NCBI RefSeq assembly: GCF_001445655.1
Contig: NZ_LNBE01000006.1
Coordinates: forward strand, 234,378-298,377
From: Streptomyces roseifaciens
Lineage (GTDB): Bacteria; Actinomycetota; Actinomycetes; Streptomycetales; Streptomycetaceae
Direction of reading: 5' to 3'
DNA: 64,000 nt
A program made the position numbers and the translations under genes. Shown piece by piece: positions 33,921 to 44,156 of the stretch. The notes under the pieces are model-generated. The model saw only the letters and a program-made list of their open reading frames with translations. It did not search any database and was not told where the DNA came from. How positions within the stretch are numbered: position 1 is the stretch's first letter; every line of letters starts with the position of its first letter.

Positions 33921-34097
33921 GGTCCGAGTGCCCCTTCGCAATCAGGACCGTACGTTTTTCCCGGGATTTTTCCAGGGCGTCCCGGGTGTCGATGCGTAAA
34001 CGTGACAGGACGCCCACCATATCTATGCGCGTAGATTTTTCGGGACTGTACTCTGGCGGTACCGCTTCAGCTCACGCACCACACACCGGGAGTGCCA

Positions 34098-34343
34098 GTG
34101 GCACGCGTCGTAGTCGACGTCATGCTCAAGCCGGAGATCCTCGACCCGCAGGGCCAGGCGGTGCAGCGCGCGCTGCCTCGCCTGGGTTACGAGGGGATCG
34201 CCGACGTCCGTCAGGGCAAGCGCTTTGAACTCGAGGTGGAGGGCCCGGTCGACGACGCCGCCCTCGCCCGAATCCACGAGATGGCGGAAACGTTTCTCGC
34301 CAACACCGTGATCGAGAACTTCACCGTGCGGGTCGACTCGTGA
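34098..34343 (+). CDS. purS: FGAM synthase subunit PurS
   Basis: The 81-residue PurS, with PurQ and PurL, forms the three-part formylglycinamide ribonucleotide amidotransferase. The sequence [36 protein letters not shown] and NTVIENFTV is typical. GTG at 34098 is chosen over GTG at 34092 because it gives the standard MARVVVDV start with GGGAG 8 bases upstream. PurQ overlaps its stop (GTGA). Confidence 0.96.
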   Translation: MARVVVDVMLKPEILDPQGQAVQRALPRLGYEGIADVRQGKRFELEVEGPVDDAALARIHEMAETFLANTVIENFTVRVDS

Positions 34344-35023
34344 CCGCACGCGTAGGAGTCGTCACCTTCCCCGGCACCCTCGACGACCGCGACACCCAGC
34401 GCGCCGTCCGGATCGCCGGCCTCGAGCCCGTGCCGCTCTGGCACCGCGACAAGGACCTCAAGCAGGTGGACGCCGTGGTCCTGCCCGGCGGTTTCTCCTA
34501 CGGCGACTATCTGCGGGCGGGGGCCATCTCCCGCTTCTCGCCGGTCATGGAAACCGTCATCGACCAGGCCAAGGGCGGCATGCCCGTCCTCGGTATCTGC
34601 AACGGTTTCCAGGTGCTCACCGAGAGCCACCTGCTGCCCGGCGCGATGCTGCGCAACAACCACCTGCACTTCATCTGCCGCGAGCAGAAGCTGCGGGTGG
34701 AGAACGCGAACACGGCCTGGACGTCCGACTACGAGGCGGGCCAGGAGATCTCCATCCCGCTGAAGAACATCGACGGCCGCTACGTCGCCGACGAGCACAC
34801 CCTCGACGAGCTCGAGGCGGAGGGCCGCGTCGCCTTCCGCTACCTCGACGGGAACCCCAACGGCTCGCTCCGCGACATCGCCGGCATCACCAACGAGGCG
34901 GGCAACGTCGTCGGCCTCATGCCGCACCCCGAGCACGCCGTCGAACCGCTGGTCGGCACCGGCCGCACCGACGGCCTCGGATTCTTCACCTCGATCCTGA
35001 GGAAGCTGGTCAACGCCTCATGA
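34340..35023 (+). CDS. purQ: FGAM synthase glutaminase subunit PurQ
   Basis: This 227-residue class I glutamine amidotransferase releases ammonia for PurL. The nucleophile Cys is in [13 protein letters not shown], and the His-x-Glu pair in [25 protein letters not shown] is the oxyanion region. GTG start overlaps purS and its stop overlaps purL (ATGA), giving tight stoichiometric coupling. Confidence 0.97.
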   Translation: MTARVGVVTFPGTLDDRDTQRAVRIAGLEPVPLWHRDKDLKQVDAVVLPGGFSYGDYLRAGAISRFSPVMETVIDQAKGGMPVLGICNGFQVLTESHLLPGAMLRNNHLHFICREQKLRVENANTAWTSDYEAGQEISIPLKNIDGRYVADEHTLDELEAEGRVAFRYLDGNPNGSLRDIAGITNEAGNVVGLMPHPEHAVEPLVGTGRTDGLGFFTSILRKLVNAS

Positions 35024-37269
35024 CTCTCGACACCGTCAAGCACGCCGACGAGACGCCCGACGTCGAGCAGCCCTGGGCCGAGCTGGGCCTGAAGCAGGAC
35101 GAGTACGAGCGCATCCGTACGATCCTGGGCCGCCGTCCCACCGGCGCCGAGCTCGCCATGTACTCCGTGATGTGGTCCGAGCACTGCTCCTACAAGAGCA
35201 GCAAGGTGCACCTGCGCCAGTTCGGCGAGAAGGCCCCCGAGAACGACGCCCTGCTCGTCGGCATCGGCGAGAACGCCGGCGTCGTCGACATCGGCCAGGG
35301 CTACGCGGTCACCTTCAAGGTCGAGTCGCACAACCACCCGTCGTACATCGAGCCCTACCAGGGCGCGGCCACGGGCATCGGCGGCATCGTCCGCGACATC
35401 CTCGCGATGGGCGCCCGCCCGGTCGCCGTCATGGACCCGCTGCGCTTCGGCGCCGCCGACCACCCCGACACCAAGCGCGTCCTGCCGGGCGTCGTCGCGG
35501 GCATCGGCGGCTACGGCAACTGCCTGGGCCTGCCCAACATCGGCGGCGAGGTCGTCTTCGACTCCTGCTACCAGGGCAACCCGCTCGTCAACGCCCTGTG
35601 CGTCGGCGTGATGAAGCACGAGGACATCCACCTCGCCAAGGCCTCCGGCGCCGGCAACAAGGTCATCCTCTACGGGGCCCGCACCGGTGGCGACGGCATC
35701 GGCGGCGTCTCGGTCCTCGCGTCCGAGACCTTCGACGACTCGAAGCCGGCGAAGCGCCCTGCCGTCCAGGTCGGCGACCCCTTCCAGGAGAAGCTCCTCA
35801 TCGAGTGCACCCTGGAGATCTTCCGCGAGGACCTCGTCGACGGGATCCAGGACCTCGGCGGTGCCGGCCTGTCCTGCGCCACCAGCGAGCTGGCCAGCGC
35901 CGGCTCCGGCGGCATGCGCGTCGAGCTGGACCGTGTGCCCCTGCGCGACGCGACGCTCTCGCCCGAGGAGATCCTCATGAGCGAGTCGCAGGAGCGCATG
36001 TGCGCGATCGTCGAGCCCGGCAAGGTCGACCGCTTCCTGGAGATCTGCGAGAAGTGGGACGTCATCGCCACCGTCATCGGTGAGGTGACCGACGGCGAGC
36101 GGCTGGAGATCTTCTGGCACGGCGAGCAGATCGTGGACGTGCCGCCGCGCACCGTCGCCCACGAGGGCCCGGTCTACGAGCGTCCCTACGCCCGTCCGGA
36201 CTGGCAGGACGCCCTCCAGGCCGACGACGCCAACAAGCTGGCCCGCCCGGAGACCGCCGAGGAGCTGCGCGAGCAGGTCCTGAAGGTGATCTCCTCGCCG
36301 AACCAGGCGTCCAAGGCGTGGATCACCGACCAGTACGACCGGTTCGTGCAGGGCAACACCGTCCTGGCGCAGCCCGAGGACTCCGGCATGGTCCGCGTCG
36401 ACGAGGACACCAACCTCGGTGTCGCCGTCGCCACGGACGGCAACGGCCGCTACGCCAAGCTCGACCCGTACACGGGTGCGCAGCTGGCGCTCGCGGAGTC
36501 CTACCGCAACGTGGCCGCCTCCGGCGCCCGCCCGCTGGCCATCTCCGACTGCCTGAACTTCGGCTCCCCCGAGGACCCGGCGGTCATGTGGCAGTTCGCG
36601 GAGGCCACGCGCGGTCTGGCCGACGGCTGCCTGGAGCTGGGCACCCCGGTCACCGGCGGCAACGTCTCGCTCTACAACCAGACCGGCGAGACCGCCATCC
36701 ACCCGACCCCCGTGGTCGCGGTGCTCGGCGTCATCGACGACGTCAACCGCCGTACGCCGATGGCCTTCTCCGACGAGGGCCACCTGCTCTACCTGCTGGG
36801 TGACACCAAGGAGGAGCTGGGCGGTTCCGCTTGGTCCCAGGTGGTCCACGACCACCTCGGCGGGCTGCCGCCGGCCGTGGACCTGGGCCGGGAGAAGCTC
36901 CTGGCGGAGATCCTCATCTCGGCCTCCCGCGACGGCATGGTCGACGCGGCGCACGACCTGTCGGACGGCGGTCTGATCCAGGCCGTCGCCGAGTCGTGCC
37001 TGCGGGGCGGCAAGGGTGCCCGGATCGTCGTCCCCGACGGCATCGACCCCTTCGTCCTCCTCTTCTCCGAGTCCGCCGGCCGTGCCGTCGTCGCGGTCCC
37101 GCGCAGCGAGGAGCTCCGCTTCACCGACATGTGCGGAGCGCGGGGCCTGCCCGCGGCCCGCATCGGCGTCGTCGACGGCGAAGAGATCGACATCCAGGGC
37201 CAGTTCAGCATCCCGCTGGCCGAGCTGCGCGAGGCCCACGAGGCCACGATCCCCGCGCTGCTCGCATAG
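35020..37269 (+). CDS. purL: FGAM synthase subunit PurL (small type)
   Basis: The 749-residue ATP-dependent synthetase converts FGAR to FGAM with ammonia from PurQ. It has two AIRS-like halves: [40 protein letters not shown] (His base and ATP site), and later [39 protein letters not shown] and HDLSDGGL. Length is that of small PurL, which needs PurS and PurQ, both encoded just upstream with overlapping codons. A terminator follows. Confidence 0.98.
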   Translation: MTLDTVKHADETPDVEQPWAELGLKQDEYERIRTILGRRPTGAELAMYSVMWSEHCSYKSSKVHLRQFGEKAPENDALLVGIGENAGVVDIGQGYAVTFKVESHNHPSYIEPYQGAATGIGGIVRDILAMGARPVAVMDPLRFGAADHPDTKRVLPGVVAGIGGYGNCLGLPNIGGEVVFDSCYQGNPLVNALCVGVMKHEDIHLAKASGAGNKVILYGARTGGDGIGGVSVLASETFDDSKPAKRPAVQVGDPFQEKLLIECTLEIFREDLVDGIQDLGGAGLSCATSELASAGSGGMRVELDRVPLRDATLSPEEILMSESQERMCAIVEPGKVDRFLEICEKWDVIATVIGEVTDGERLEIFWHGEQIVDVPPRTVAHEGPVYERPYARPDWQDALQADDANKLARPETAEELREQVLKVISSPNQASKAWITDQYDRFVQGNTVLAQPEDSGMVRVDEDTNLGVAVATDGNGRYAKLDPYTGAQLALAESYRNVAASGARPLAISDCLNFGSPEDPAVMWQFAEATRGLADGCLELGTPVTGGNVSLYNQTGETAIHPTPVVAVLGVIDDVNRRTPMAFSDEGHLLYLLGDTKEELGGSAWSQVVHDHLGGLPPAVDLGREKLLAEILISASRDGMVDAAHDLSDGGLIQAVAESCLRGGKGARIVVPDGIDPFVLLFSESAGRAVVAVPRSEELRFTDMCGARGLPAARIGVVDGEEIDIQGQFSIPLAELREAHEATIPALLA

Positions 37270-37274
37270 CCGCC

Positions 37275-37315
37275 GCGCTCTGTCCCCGGTGGCCCGGCCG
37301 CCGGGGGCAGAGCGC
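37275..37315 (+). terminator. Terminator of purSQL
   Basis: An 18-bp inverted repeat with two G:U pairs and a 5-base loop lies 6 bases after the purL stop, facing the convergent exporter gene. Confidence 0.75.
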
Positions 37316-37358
37316 CGGGGCCGGTCCGTCGGGGGACGGGCGCCGGGCAGAGCTCCGG

Positions 37359-39008
37359 TCACCGGACCCGCAGGCGCACCGCCAGCAGCAGGGCCACCGT
37401 CATCGCTCCGGCCGCACACAGGAACACCGTGTCGACGGATGAGGTGAAGGCCCGTATCGCCTGGGCGTGGGCCTCGCCGCCGAGCGAGGCTATGCGGCCC
37501 GCCGAGCCGCCGGGGCCCTTCGCCTCGTACACCCGGGCCAGCACCGTGCCGAACAGGGAGGCGCCCAGCGCGCCGCCCAGGGCCTGGAAGAAGCGGATCG
37601 CCGTGGTGGCCACGCCCAGTTGGCGGACCGGTGCGTGTTCCTGCGTGAGCTGGATCAGCTGGCCGAGCAGCTGACCGAACCCCACGCCGAGGAGCAGCAG
37701 CGCCGTGCCGACGACCCACAGGCCGGTATCGGTTCCCAGCGTCGCGAGCAGCCCCATCGCCACGGCCGAGACGGCTGTTCCGGTGACCACGAACGTCTTC
37801 TGCGGCCAGCCGCGGGCCGCCAGCTTTGCGGTGACGATGCCCGTGGCGGAGATTCCTGCGGCCATGGGGAGCAGGAACAGGCTCGCGTCCGTGGCAGCGA
37901 TGCCGCGCACGAGCTGCAGGTAGACGATCACGTAGACGAGTGAGCCCATCAGGGCCATTCCGGTGAGCGCCTGCAGCGCGAACGAGATGCGCAGCACAGG
38001 GATCTTGAACAGCGACAGGGGCAGCACGGGCTCGGCCGCCGTTGCCTGCCGCCGGAGGAACAGGCCGAGCAGCAGCACGCTCGCCGCGATCAGCCCCAGG
38101 ACGGTGGGGGAGCCCCACGCGTACTCCTTGCCGCCCCACTCGGTGACGAGCAGCAGGGCCGTGGAGAAGGCCGCCGCGAGGCCGGCGCCGAAGAAGTCGA
38201 TCCGGTGGCGCGAGCCGTGGTGGGGCAGCTTGAGGACGACGGCCGCGGCGGCGATCACGGCGATGCCGATGGGCAGGTTCACGTAGAACACCCAGCGCCA
38301 GTCGGCGTGATCGGCGAGGACGCCGCCCAGCACGGGCCCGAGCGCCATGCCCGCGCCCGCCACGATGCCGCCCACACCGGCGCCGCCCCCCTTGCCGCGG
38401 CCGCCGGGACCGCCGGCGCTCCCACCCGCGGCCTCGCCCGCCTTGAGCTGGGCGATCACGACCATGGTGACGCTCATCAGCCCTCCGCCGCCGATGCCTT
38501 GGACGGCGCGGAAGGCGATGAGCTGCTCCATGGACTGCGCGGCCCCGCACAGCGCCGAGCCCGCGAGGAAGGCGGCGACGGCGCCCAGGAACACCCGGCG
38601 TGCGCCGTGGGTGTCGCACAGCTTGCCGTAGAGGGGCAGGACGGCGGTCGAGGCGAGGGCGAAGGCGCTGATCAGCCACGGGACGCGGTCGATGCCGTGT
38701 GCGGGGTCGAGGTCGCGCACGATCGGGACGGTGACGGCCGAAACGATGTTCTGGTCGAGCACGGCCAGGAGCATCGTCGCCATGCAGACGACGAAGGCGA
38801 CCTTCCGCTGCCCTGCCGTCATACGGGGCCCGGCCGCCCGATCGCCCGGCGCCGGGGCGCCCGCAGCCCCCGCCGCAGCCCCTCCCGCAGGCCCTTGCTC
38901 CGGGGCCAACTGCCCCGTCGCTGTGGATGAATGCACCCTTCTTCCCCCTCCGGAGTCGGTCGCGGACGCCGTCGGAAGCGGCGCGCCCTCACCATGCCCC
39001 GGCAACAT
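37359..39008 (-). CDS. MFS exporter, DHA2 family (14 TM)
   Basis: This integral membrane drug/proton antiporter-like protein has about 549 residues. Motifs are LLAVLDQNIVSAVTVPIVRDL (helix 1), LYGKLCDTHGARRVFL (motif A) and FRAVQGIGGGGLMSVTM (motif C); 14 hydrophobic segments fit. A Gly-rich loop (GGSAGGPGGRGKGGGAGVGG) interrupts the middle of the protein, which is unusual. ATG at 39008 is used; a TTG at 39020 is possible. Upstream is TTGACC with 17 bases to CGATAG, a good -35/-10 pair. The divergent TetR gene 72 bases away is its likely repressor. Confidence 0.9.
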   Translation of the reverse strand: MLPGHGEGAPLPTASATDSGGGRRVHSSTATGQLAPEQGPAGGAAAGAAGAPAPGDRAAGPRMTAGQRKVAFVVCMATMLLAVLDQNIVSAVTVPIVRDLDPAHGIDRVPWLISAFALASTAVLPLYGKLCDTHGARRVFLGAVAAFLAGSALCGAAQSMEQLIAFRAVQGIGGGGLMSVTMVVIAQLKAGEAAGGSAGGPGGRGKGGGAGVGGIVAGAGMALGPVLGGVLADHADWRWVFYVNLPIGIAVIAAAAVVLKLPHHGSRHRIDFFGAGLAAAFSTALLLVTEWGGKEYAWGSPTVLGLIAASVLLLGLFLRRQATAAEPVLPLSLFKIPVLRISFALQALTGMALMGSLVYVIVYLQLVRGIAATDASLFLLPMAAGISATGIVTAKLAARGWPQKTFVVTGTAVSAVAMGLLATLGTDTGLWVVGTALLLLGVGFGQLLGQLIQLTQEHAPVRQLGVATTAIRFFQALGGALGASLFGTVLARVYEAKGPGGSAGRIASLGGEAHAQAIRAFTSSVDTVFLCAAGAMTVALLLAVRLRVR

Positions 39009-39079
39009 GTACCGAGTCAATTCTTCTATCGGGTAAGTTTGTCGGCCTGGTCAAAGTTTCATCCTGGTACAGTCGGGGC

Positions 39080-39781
39080 ATGACCGAAGGGCTGAGCCTG
39101 CGCGAGCGCAAGAAGATCCAGACCCGGCGCACGCTTTGGAAGACCGCCGCCAAGCTGTTCCTGGAGCGCGGTTACGACCAGGTGTCGGTCGCCGAGGTCG
39201 CTCTGGCCGCCGAAGTCTCGAAGATGACGGTCTTCAACTACATGTCCTCCAAGGAGGATCTGGTCCTCGGCCCCATGCAGGAGCACATCGGGGACGCCGC
39301 CCGCGCCGTGCGCGACCGGCACCCCGGCGAGTCCACCGTCGCCGCCTTCCGCAGGGACTTCATGGCCGCGCTCCACGCCCACGACGCCTCCGTCGGCATG
39401 AGCGACGACCCCTACGTGCTCCAGGTGCGCCGGCTGATCCAGGAGACCCCGGCCCTTCTCGTGCGCGCCCACGAGTACGTCCGCCGCGCCCAGACGCTGC
39501 TGGCCGAGGAGCTGGCCGCCGCCGAGGACGGGCCCGATGCCGAGCTCGCTCCCGTGGTCGCGGCCCAGCTGATGAGCGTCCGCTACGCCGTCCATGAGTA
39601 CAACCACCGGCGCCTGTTCGCGGGCGAGTCGGCGGACGAGGTCCTTCCCGGCGCCGTCGCCCTGGCGGAGCGGGCATTCGCCCTGGTCGAGCACGGGCTC
39701 GGAGACTTCGGGTCGCTCCCGGCCGGTGCCGGAGAGGCCTCCGCCGGCACGGCGCGGACCGGGAAGACCGGCGCCGAATAG
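39080..39781 (+). CDS. TetR-family regulator
   Basis: The 233-residue protein starts MTEGLSLRERKKIQTRRTLW and has the TetR helix-turn-helix (AAKLFLERGYDQVSVAEVALAAEVSKMTVFNYMSSKEDLV split over residues 22-62) and a helical ligand domain. A TACAGT -10-like hexamer ends 6 bases before the ATG, so the mRNA is probably leaderless. Divergent orientation to the exporter suggests control of that gene and itself. Confidence 0.92.
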   Translation: MTEGLSLRERKKIQTRRTLWKTAAKLFLERGYDQVSVAEVALAAEVSKMTVFNYMSSKEDLVLGPMQEHIGDAARAVRDRHPGESTVAAFRRDFMAALHAHDASVGMSDDPYVLQVRRLIQETPALLVRAHEYVRRAQTLLAEELAAAEDGPDAELAPVVAAQLMSVRYAVHEYNHRRLFAGESADEVLPGAVALAERAFALVEHGLGDFGSLPAGAGEASAGTARTGKTGAE

Positions 39782-39791
39782 GGTCGGAGCC

Positions 39792-40571
39792 ATGCCTCCC
39801 GCCCAGCGCAAGCCCCGCCCCCGCAGCTACGACCCCGCCAAGGTGCGCGCCGCCGTCACGGCCCAGCTCGCCCACGTACGGGAAGCGGCCGCGGGCCTGG
39901 ACGAGGCGCAACTGGCCCTGCCGACGCGGCTGGGGGAGTGCACGGTCCGCGAGCTGATCGCCCACATCGCCCTGGGCGTGGGCCTCGTGGCCCGGCTGAT
40001 CGAGGAATCCGCCCCGCCCGCGCGGGAGATCACCGCCGTGGAGTGGGTGATCACGCCCGCGGGCGCCGAGGCCGGCGCCGGTGGCGCGGACACCGCCCTG
40101 ATCCCCCTCCTGGACGGCGTGGCGGACCGTTTCGCCGCCCTGGCCGCCGCCACCCCGCCGGACCGCCTCCTGGCCGCCCCCTCCGGCGCGATCCGGCTGG
40201 ACGACTTCCTGGTCACCCGCTGCGTGGAGCTGGCCGTCCACACGGACGATCTCGCCGCGGCTCTCGGCACCGAGATCCGTTACGACCGCCAGGCTTTGGC
40301 CAATGCCACCCGCCTGCTCGCCGACGCCCTCGCGGCCAAGGCCCCCGGCGGCTCCGTGGAGGTCCGCATCCCGCCCTTCGCGGTCGTCCAGTGCGTGGCG
40401 GGGCCCCGGCACACCCGCGGCACCCCGCCCAACGTCGTCGAGACCGATCCGCTCACCTGGCTGCGCCTGGCCACCGGCCGTACGGACTGGGCGACCGCCC
40501 TGGACGCCGCGGCGATCAGCGCGAGCGGCGAACGCGCGGACATCTCCGCGCAACTCCCTTTGGTGGAATGA
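39792..40571 (+). CDS. MDMPI-fold mycothiol-dependent enzyme family protein (maleylpyruvate isomerase family)
   Basis: The 259-residue protein has an N-terminal four-helix DinB-like/MDMPI domain: LGECTVRELIAHIALGVGLVARL contains one metal-ligand His, and VTRCVELAVHTDDLAAALG has another with an upstream Glu. The C-terminal part (DPLTWLRLATGRTDWATAL) is SCP2-like, common in this family. Members use mycothiol or a metal for thiol-linked reactions; substrate unknown. It starts 10 bases after the TetR stop, so they are probably cotranscribed. Confidence 0.82.
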   Translation: MPPAQRKPRPRSYDPAKVRAAVTAQLAHVREAAAGLDEAQLALPTRLGECTVRELIAHIALGVGLVARLIEESAPPAREITAVEWVITPAGAEAGAGGADTALIPLLDGVADRFAALAAATPPDRLLAAPSGAIRLDDFLVTRCVELAVHTDDLAAALGTEIRYDRQALANATRLLADALAAKAPGGSVEVRIPPFAVVQCVAGPRHTRGTPPNVVETDPLTWLRLATGRTDWATALDAAAISASGERADISAQLPLVE

Positions 40572-40686
40572 ACAAAAGACCCCCGAAAGGTGATTCGCTG
40601 TGCGCGCCGAGTGGCTGTGCGTGGTGTGAGGCATCACCGGTCGTCCCCGGTTCGGATGAACCTCCTCCCTGCCATAGACTCAAGGT

Positions 40687-42204
40687 GTGCCTCGTGGTGA
40701 CGGACGACTCAGCCACGACCTGCTCCCCGGTGAGAAGGGCCCCCAGGACGCATGTGGCGTCTTCGGTGTCTGGGCTCCGGGTGAAGAGGTCGCCAAACTC
40801 ACCTATTTCGGGCTGTATGCGCTGCAGCACCGTGGACAGGAGTCCGCGGGCATCGCAGTGAGCAACGGCTCCCAGATCCTCGTCTTCAAGGACATGGGAC
40901 TGGTTTCCCAGGTCTTCGACGAAACCTCCCTCGGCTCTCTCCAGGGCCACATCGCGGTCGGTCACGCCCGCTACTCCACCACCGGAGCCTCGGTGTGGGA
41001 GAACGCCCAGCCGACCTTCCGGGCGACCGCCCACGGCTCGATCGCCCTGGGTCACAACGGCAACCTGGTCAACACCGCCGAGCTGGCCGAGATGGTCGCG
41101 GCCCTCCCCCGGGAGAACGGCCGTGCCACCCAGGTCGCCGCGACCAACGACACCGACCTGGTCACGGCCCTCCTCGCGGGCCAGACCGACGCCGAGGGCA
41201 AGCCGCTGACCATCGAGGAGGCGGCCGCCAAGGTCCTTCCCGACGTCAAGGGCGCCTTCTGTCTCGTCTTCATGAACGAGCACACGCTCTACGCCGCCCG
41301 TGATCCGCAGGGCATCCGCCCGCTGGTCCTCGGCCGCCTGGAGCGCGGCTGGGTGGTGGCCTCCGAGACGGCCGCACTGGACATCTGCGGTGCCACGTTC
41401 GTCCGCGAGATCGAGCCCGGCGAGCTCATCGCCATCGACGAGCACGGCGTGCGCACCAGCCGCTTCGCCGAGGCCCGCCCCAAGGGCTGCGTCTTCGAGT
41501 ACGTGTACCTGGCCCGCCCGGACACCGATATCGCGGGCCGGAACGTCTACCTTTCCCGTGTGGAAATGGGCCGCCGGCTCGCCGCCGAGGCCCCGGTCGA
41601 CGCCGACCTGGTGATACCGACCCCGGAATCCGGCACCCCTGCCGCCGTCGGATACGCGGAAGCCAGCGGCATTCCGTACGGCACCGGCCTGGTCAAGAAT
41701 TCCTACGTCGGCCGGACCTTCATCCAGCCGAGCCAGACCATCCGCCAGCTCGGCATCCGGCTCAAGCTCAATCCGCTCAAGGAAGTCATCAAGGGCAAGC
41801 GCCTGGTCGTCGTCGACGATTCCATCGTCCGCGGCAATACCCAGCGCGCACTCGTCCGGATGCTCCGCGAGGCGGGCGCCGCCGAGGTGCACGTGCGGAT
41901 TTCCTCCCCGCCGGTGAAGTGGCCGTGTTTCTTCGGCATCGATTTCGCCACCCGCGCCGAGCTGATAGCCAATGGCATGAGCGTCGAGGAGATCGGCCGG
42001 TCGCTGGGCGCGGACTCCCTCGCGTACATCTCCCTCGACGGCATGATCGAGGCGACCACCATCGCCAAGCCGAACCTCTGCCGCGCCTGCTTCGACGGCG
42101 AGTACCCCATGGCGCTCCCCGACCCCGAGCTGCTCGGCAAGCAGCTCCTGGAGACCGAGCTGGCCGGTGGCACGGATGCCGCCGATGCGCTCCGTCGTCC
42201 GTAA
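40687..42204 (+). CDS. purF: Amidophosphoribosyltransferase
   Basis: PurF makes phosphoribosylamine from PRPP and glutamine, the first step of purine synthesis. In the 505 residues the N-terminal nucleophile is Cys23 (DACGVFGVW), exposed after removal of a 22-residue propeptide. YALQHRGQESAG, GHARYSTTG and GHNGNLVN are glutaminase blocks. The PRPP loop is RLVVVDDSIVRGNT. GTG at 40687 lies 6 bases after TAGACT, a -10-like box, suggesting a leaderless mRNA. purM follows 41 bases later. Confidence 0.97.
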   Translation: MPRGDGRLSHDLLPGEKGPQDACGVFGVWAPGEEVAKLTYFGLYALQHRGQESAGIAVSNGSQILVFKDMGLVSQVFDETSLGSLQGHIAVGHARYSTTGASVWENAQPTFRATAHGSIALGHNGNLVNTAELAEMVAALPRENGRATQVAATNDTDLVTALLAGQTDAEGKPLTIEEAAAKVLPDVKGAFCLVFMNEHTLYAARDPQGIRPLVLGRLERGWVVASETAALDICGATFVREIEPGELIAIDEHGVRTSRFAEARPKGCVFEYVYLARPDTDIAGRNVYLSRVEMGRRLAAEAPVDADLVIPTPESGTPAAVGYAEASGIPYGTGLVKNSYVGRTFIQPSQTIRQLGIRLKLNPLKEVIKGKRLVVVDDSIVRGNTQRALVRMLREAGAAEVHVRISSPPVKWPCFFGIDFATRAELIANGMSVEEIGRSLGADSLAYISLDGMIEATTIAKPNLCRACFDGEYPMALPDPELLGKQLLETELAGGTDAADALRRP

Positions 42205-42245
42205 ACGCCTCCGCAGTACCGAACGACACGAAAGTTCTCAAACTC

Positions 42246-43313
42246 ATGTCTGAGACCACCGGTGCCAGCTACGCAGCCGCGGGCGTCGACATCGAAGCGG
42301 GCGATCACGCCGTCGAGCTGATGAAGAAGTGGGTCAAGAAGGCCACCCGCCCGGAGGTCGTCGGCGGCCTCGGCGGTTTCGCCGGGCTCTTCGACGCCAG
42401 CGCGCTCAAGCGGTACGAGCGGCCCCTCCTGGCCTCCGCGACCGACGGCGTCGGCACGAAGGTCGACATCGCCCGCCGCATGGGCGTCTACGACACCATC
42501 GGCCACGACCTGGTCGGCATGGTCGTGGACGACCTGGTCGTCTGCGGCGCCGAGCCGCTGTTCATGACCGACTACATCTGCGTCGGCAAGGTCTACCCCG
42601 AGCGGGTCGCCGCCATCGTCAAGGGCATCGCCGAGGGCTGTGTGCTCGCGGGCTGCGCGCTGGTCGGCGGCGAGACCGCCGAGCACCCCGGGCTGCTCGG
42701 GCCGGACGAGTTCGACGTGGCCGGTGCGGGCACCGGTGTGGTCGAGGCCGACCGGGTGCTGGGCGCCGATCGCATCCGTACGGGTGACGTCGTCATCGCG
42801 ATGGCCTCGTCCGGACTTCACTCGAACGGGTACTCACTGGTCCGCCATGTGCTCTTCGACCGGGCCGGCTGGGAGCTGGACCGTGAGGTTCCGGAGTTCG
42901 GCCGGACCCTCGGCGAGGAGCTGCTGGAGCCCACCAGGATCTACTCGCTGGACTGCCTGGCGCTCACCCGCACGGCCGAGGTGCACGCCTTCTCGCACAT
43001 CACCGGCGGCGGTCTCGCCAACAACCTGGCCCGGGTCGTCCCGGACCACCTCCACGCCACCGTCGACAGGGCGACCTGGACGCCGGGCGCGGTGTTCGAC
43101 ACGGTGGGCCGGCTCGGCGGGGTCGAGCGGCTGGAGCTGGAGAAGACGCTGAACATGGGCGTCGGCATGATGGCGGTCGTGCCGCAGGAGTCCGTGGACG
43201 TGGCCCTCTCGGTCCTCGCCGACCGGGGCGTCGACGCCTGGGTCGCGGGTGCGATCACCGAGCGCGGCGATCACGCCGAGGCCGTGGCTCTGACCGGTGA
43301 CTACGCGAGCTGA
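42246..43313 (+). CDS. purM: AIR synthetase (phosphoribosylformylglycinamidine cyclo-ligase)
   Basis: PurM cyclises FGAM to AIR with ATP. The 355-residue protein has the family blocks GGFAGLFD, LLASATDGVGTKVDIA, DTIGHDLVGMVVDDLVVCGAEPLFMTDY, ALVGGETAEHPG, IAMASSGLHSNGYSLVR and HITGGGLANNLARV. ATG at 42246 gives MSETTGASYAAAGVDIEAGD. It is downstream of purF and likely in the same operon; a 12-bp hairpin terminator follows. Confidence 0.97.
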   Translation: MSETTGASYAAAGVDIEAGDHAVELMKKWVKKATRPEVVGGLGGFAGLFDASALKRYERPLLASATDGVGTKVDIARRMGVYDTIGHDLVGMVVDDLVVCGAEPLFMTDYICVGKVYPERVAAIVKGIAEGCVLAGCALVGGETAEHPGLLGPDEFDVAGAGTGVVEADRVLGADRIRTGDVVIAMASSGLHSNGYSLVRHVLFDRAGWELDREVPEFGRTLGEELLEPTRIYSLDCLALTRTAEVHAFSHITGGGLANNLARVVPDHLHATVDRATWTPGAVFDTVGRLGGVERLELEKTLNMGVGMMAVVPQESVDVALSVLADRGVDAWVAGAITERGDHAEAVALTGDYAS

Positions 43314-43333
43314 TGCGCACGGCCGCATGTGGG

Positions 43334-43361
43334 CAGTCGTGCCGCTGAGGCGGCACGACTG
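43334..43361 (+). terminator. Terminator of purM
   Basis: A perfect 12-bp inverted repeat with loop TGAG starts 20 bases after the stop. A second imperfect hairpin at about 43459-43492 is placed as the terminator of the convergent DUF3073 gene. Confidence 0.75.
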
Positions 43362-43507
43362 GGCGCAGGCGGCCCGGCACAGGTGGGCACGAGCGGCCCG
43401 CAGCCGGGCGGCGGCTCAGCCGTGCACCGGCACGGCGCACAGCGTCCGGGCAGCACAGAACCCGGTCCGAGGTCGGGCCTCGAACCGGGTCGGTGGGAGT
43501 TACAGCG

Positions 43508-43765
43508 TCAAGCGCGGCGACGGTAAGGAGAGTCGGACGGAGCCTGCTCGTCCTCGTCCTCATCGTCGTTGTAACGACTCGCGTACTGAGCGTACGGGTC
43601 GTCATCCAGCTCATCGTCCTTTTCGAGCGGCTCGCTGTTCGGCGGCTGCTTCGTCGGCGATGCGCCCAGCTCATTGGCCAGACGTGAGAGGTCGGTCCCG
43701 CCGCTGTTGTACTTCAGCTGGCGGGCGACCTTTGTCTGCTTGGCCTTGGCCCGGCCGCGCCCCAT
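43508..43765 (-). CDS. DUF3073 domain protein
   Basis: The 85-residue protein begins MGRGRAKAKQTKVARQLKYN, the invariant DUF3073 basic start, and ends with an acidic DELDDDPYAQYASRYNDDEDEDE tail split over the last 35 residues. It is found almost only in actinobacteria and usually sits near purM and bldC. Function unknown; the basic N-terminus suggests nucleic-acid contact. Confidence 0.9.
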   Translation of the reverse strand: MGRGRAKAKQTKVARQLKYNSGGTDLSRLANELGASPTKQPPNSEPLEKDDELDDDPYAQYASRYNDDEDEDEQAPSDSPYRRRA

Positions 43766-43986
43766 GGCTCGACCCCCTCAATGACGGGGCTCGACGGCCC
43801 CAGAGTCTTGACACGCGTTCACGTTCATGAGTCAGAGCGGACCCCCGTGGAGGGATCCGGCCTGTAGGGCTTCAACGGTACCTGCTTCCGCGGCCATACG
43901 GTACGTCGCCCGCATGACGTGCCACGCAGCACAACCCTAGGGGAGCCCCGTCCCCGCTGGTCAGCTGCGATTTTAACGTGTCTTGT

Positions 43987-44045
43987 GCCCCGACCCGCCG
44001 ATGGGTGGTGAGAGATGTCTCGCTCACCACCTCATCGGACGGGGC
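43987..44045 (-). terminator. Long hairpin downstream of valine dehydrogenase
   Basis: An imperfect inverted repeat with arms of about 23-26 bases (outer GCCCCG/CGGGGC; inner GGTGGTGAG/CTCACCACC) and a 10-base loop lies 110 bases past the dehydrogenase stop. It is the best terminator candidate in the 391-base gap 43766-44156, where I see no other gene. Confidence 0.6.
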
Positions 44046-44156
44046 TGTAGGGACCGCTAGGGGCGCTCGGCCCGCCCGGCCGGCCACGCGGTGTCCGCCG
44101 AGCGGTCACCCGTCGTGCGTAAAGCGCCCTTACCGGACGGTTCTACCGGGCGGTAG

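Noticed and set aside
34840..38679. Minus-strand open frame of about 1280 codons opposite purL
   Set aside because: Shadow frame of purQ/purL and the exporter; no domain, low-complexity composition.
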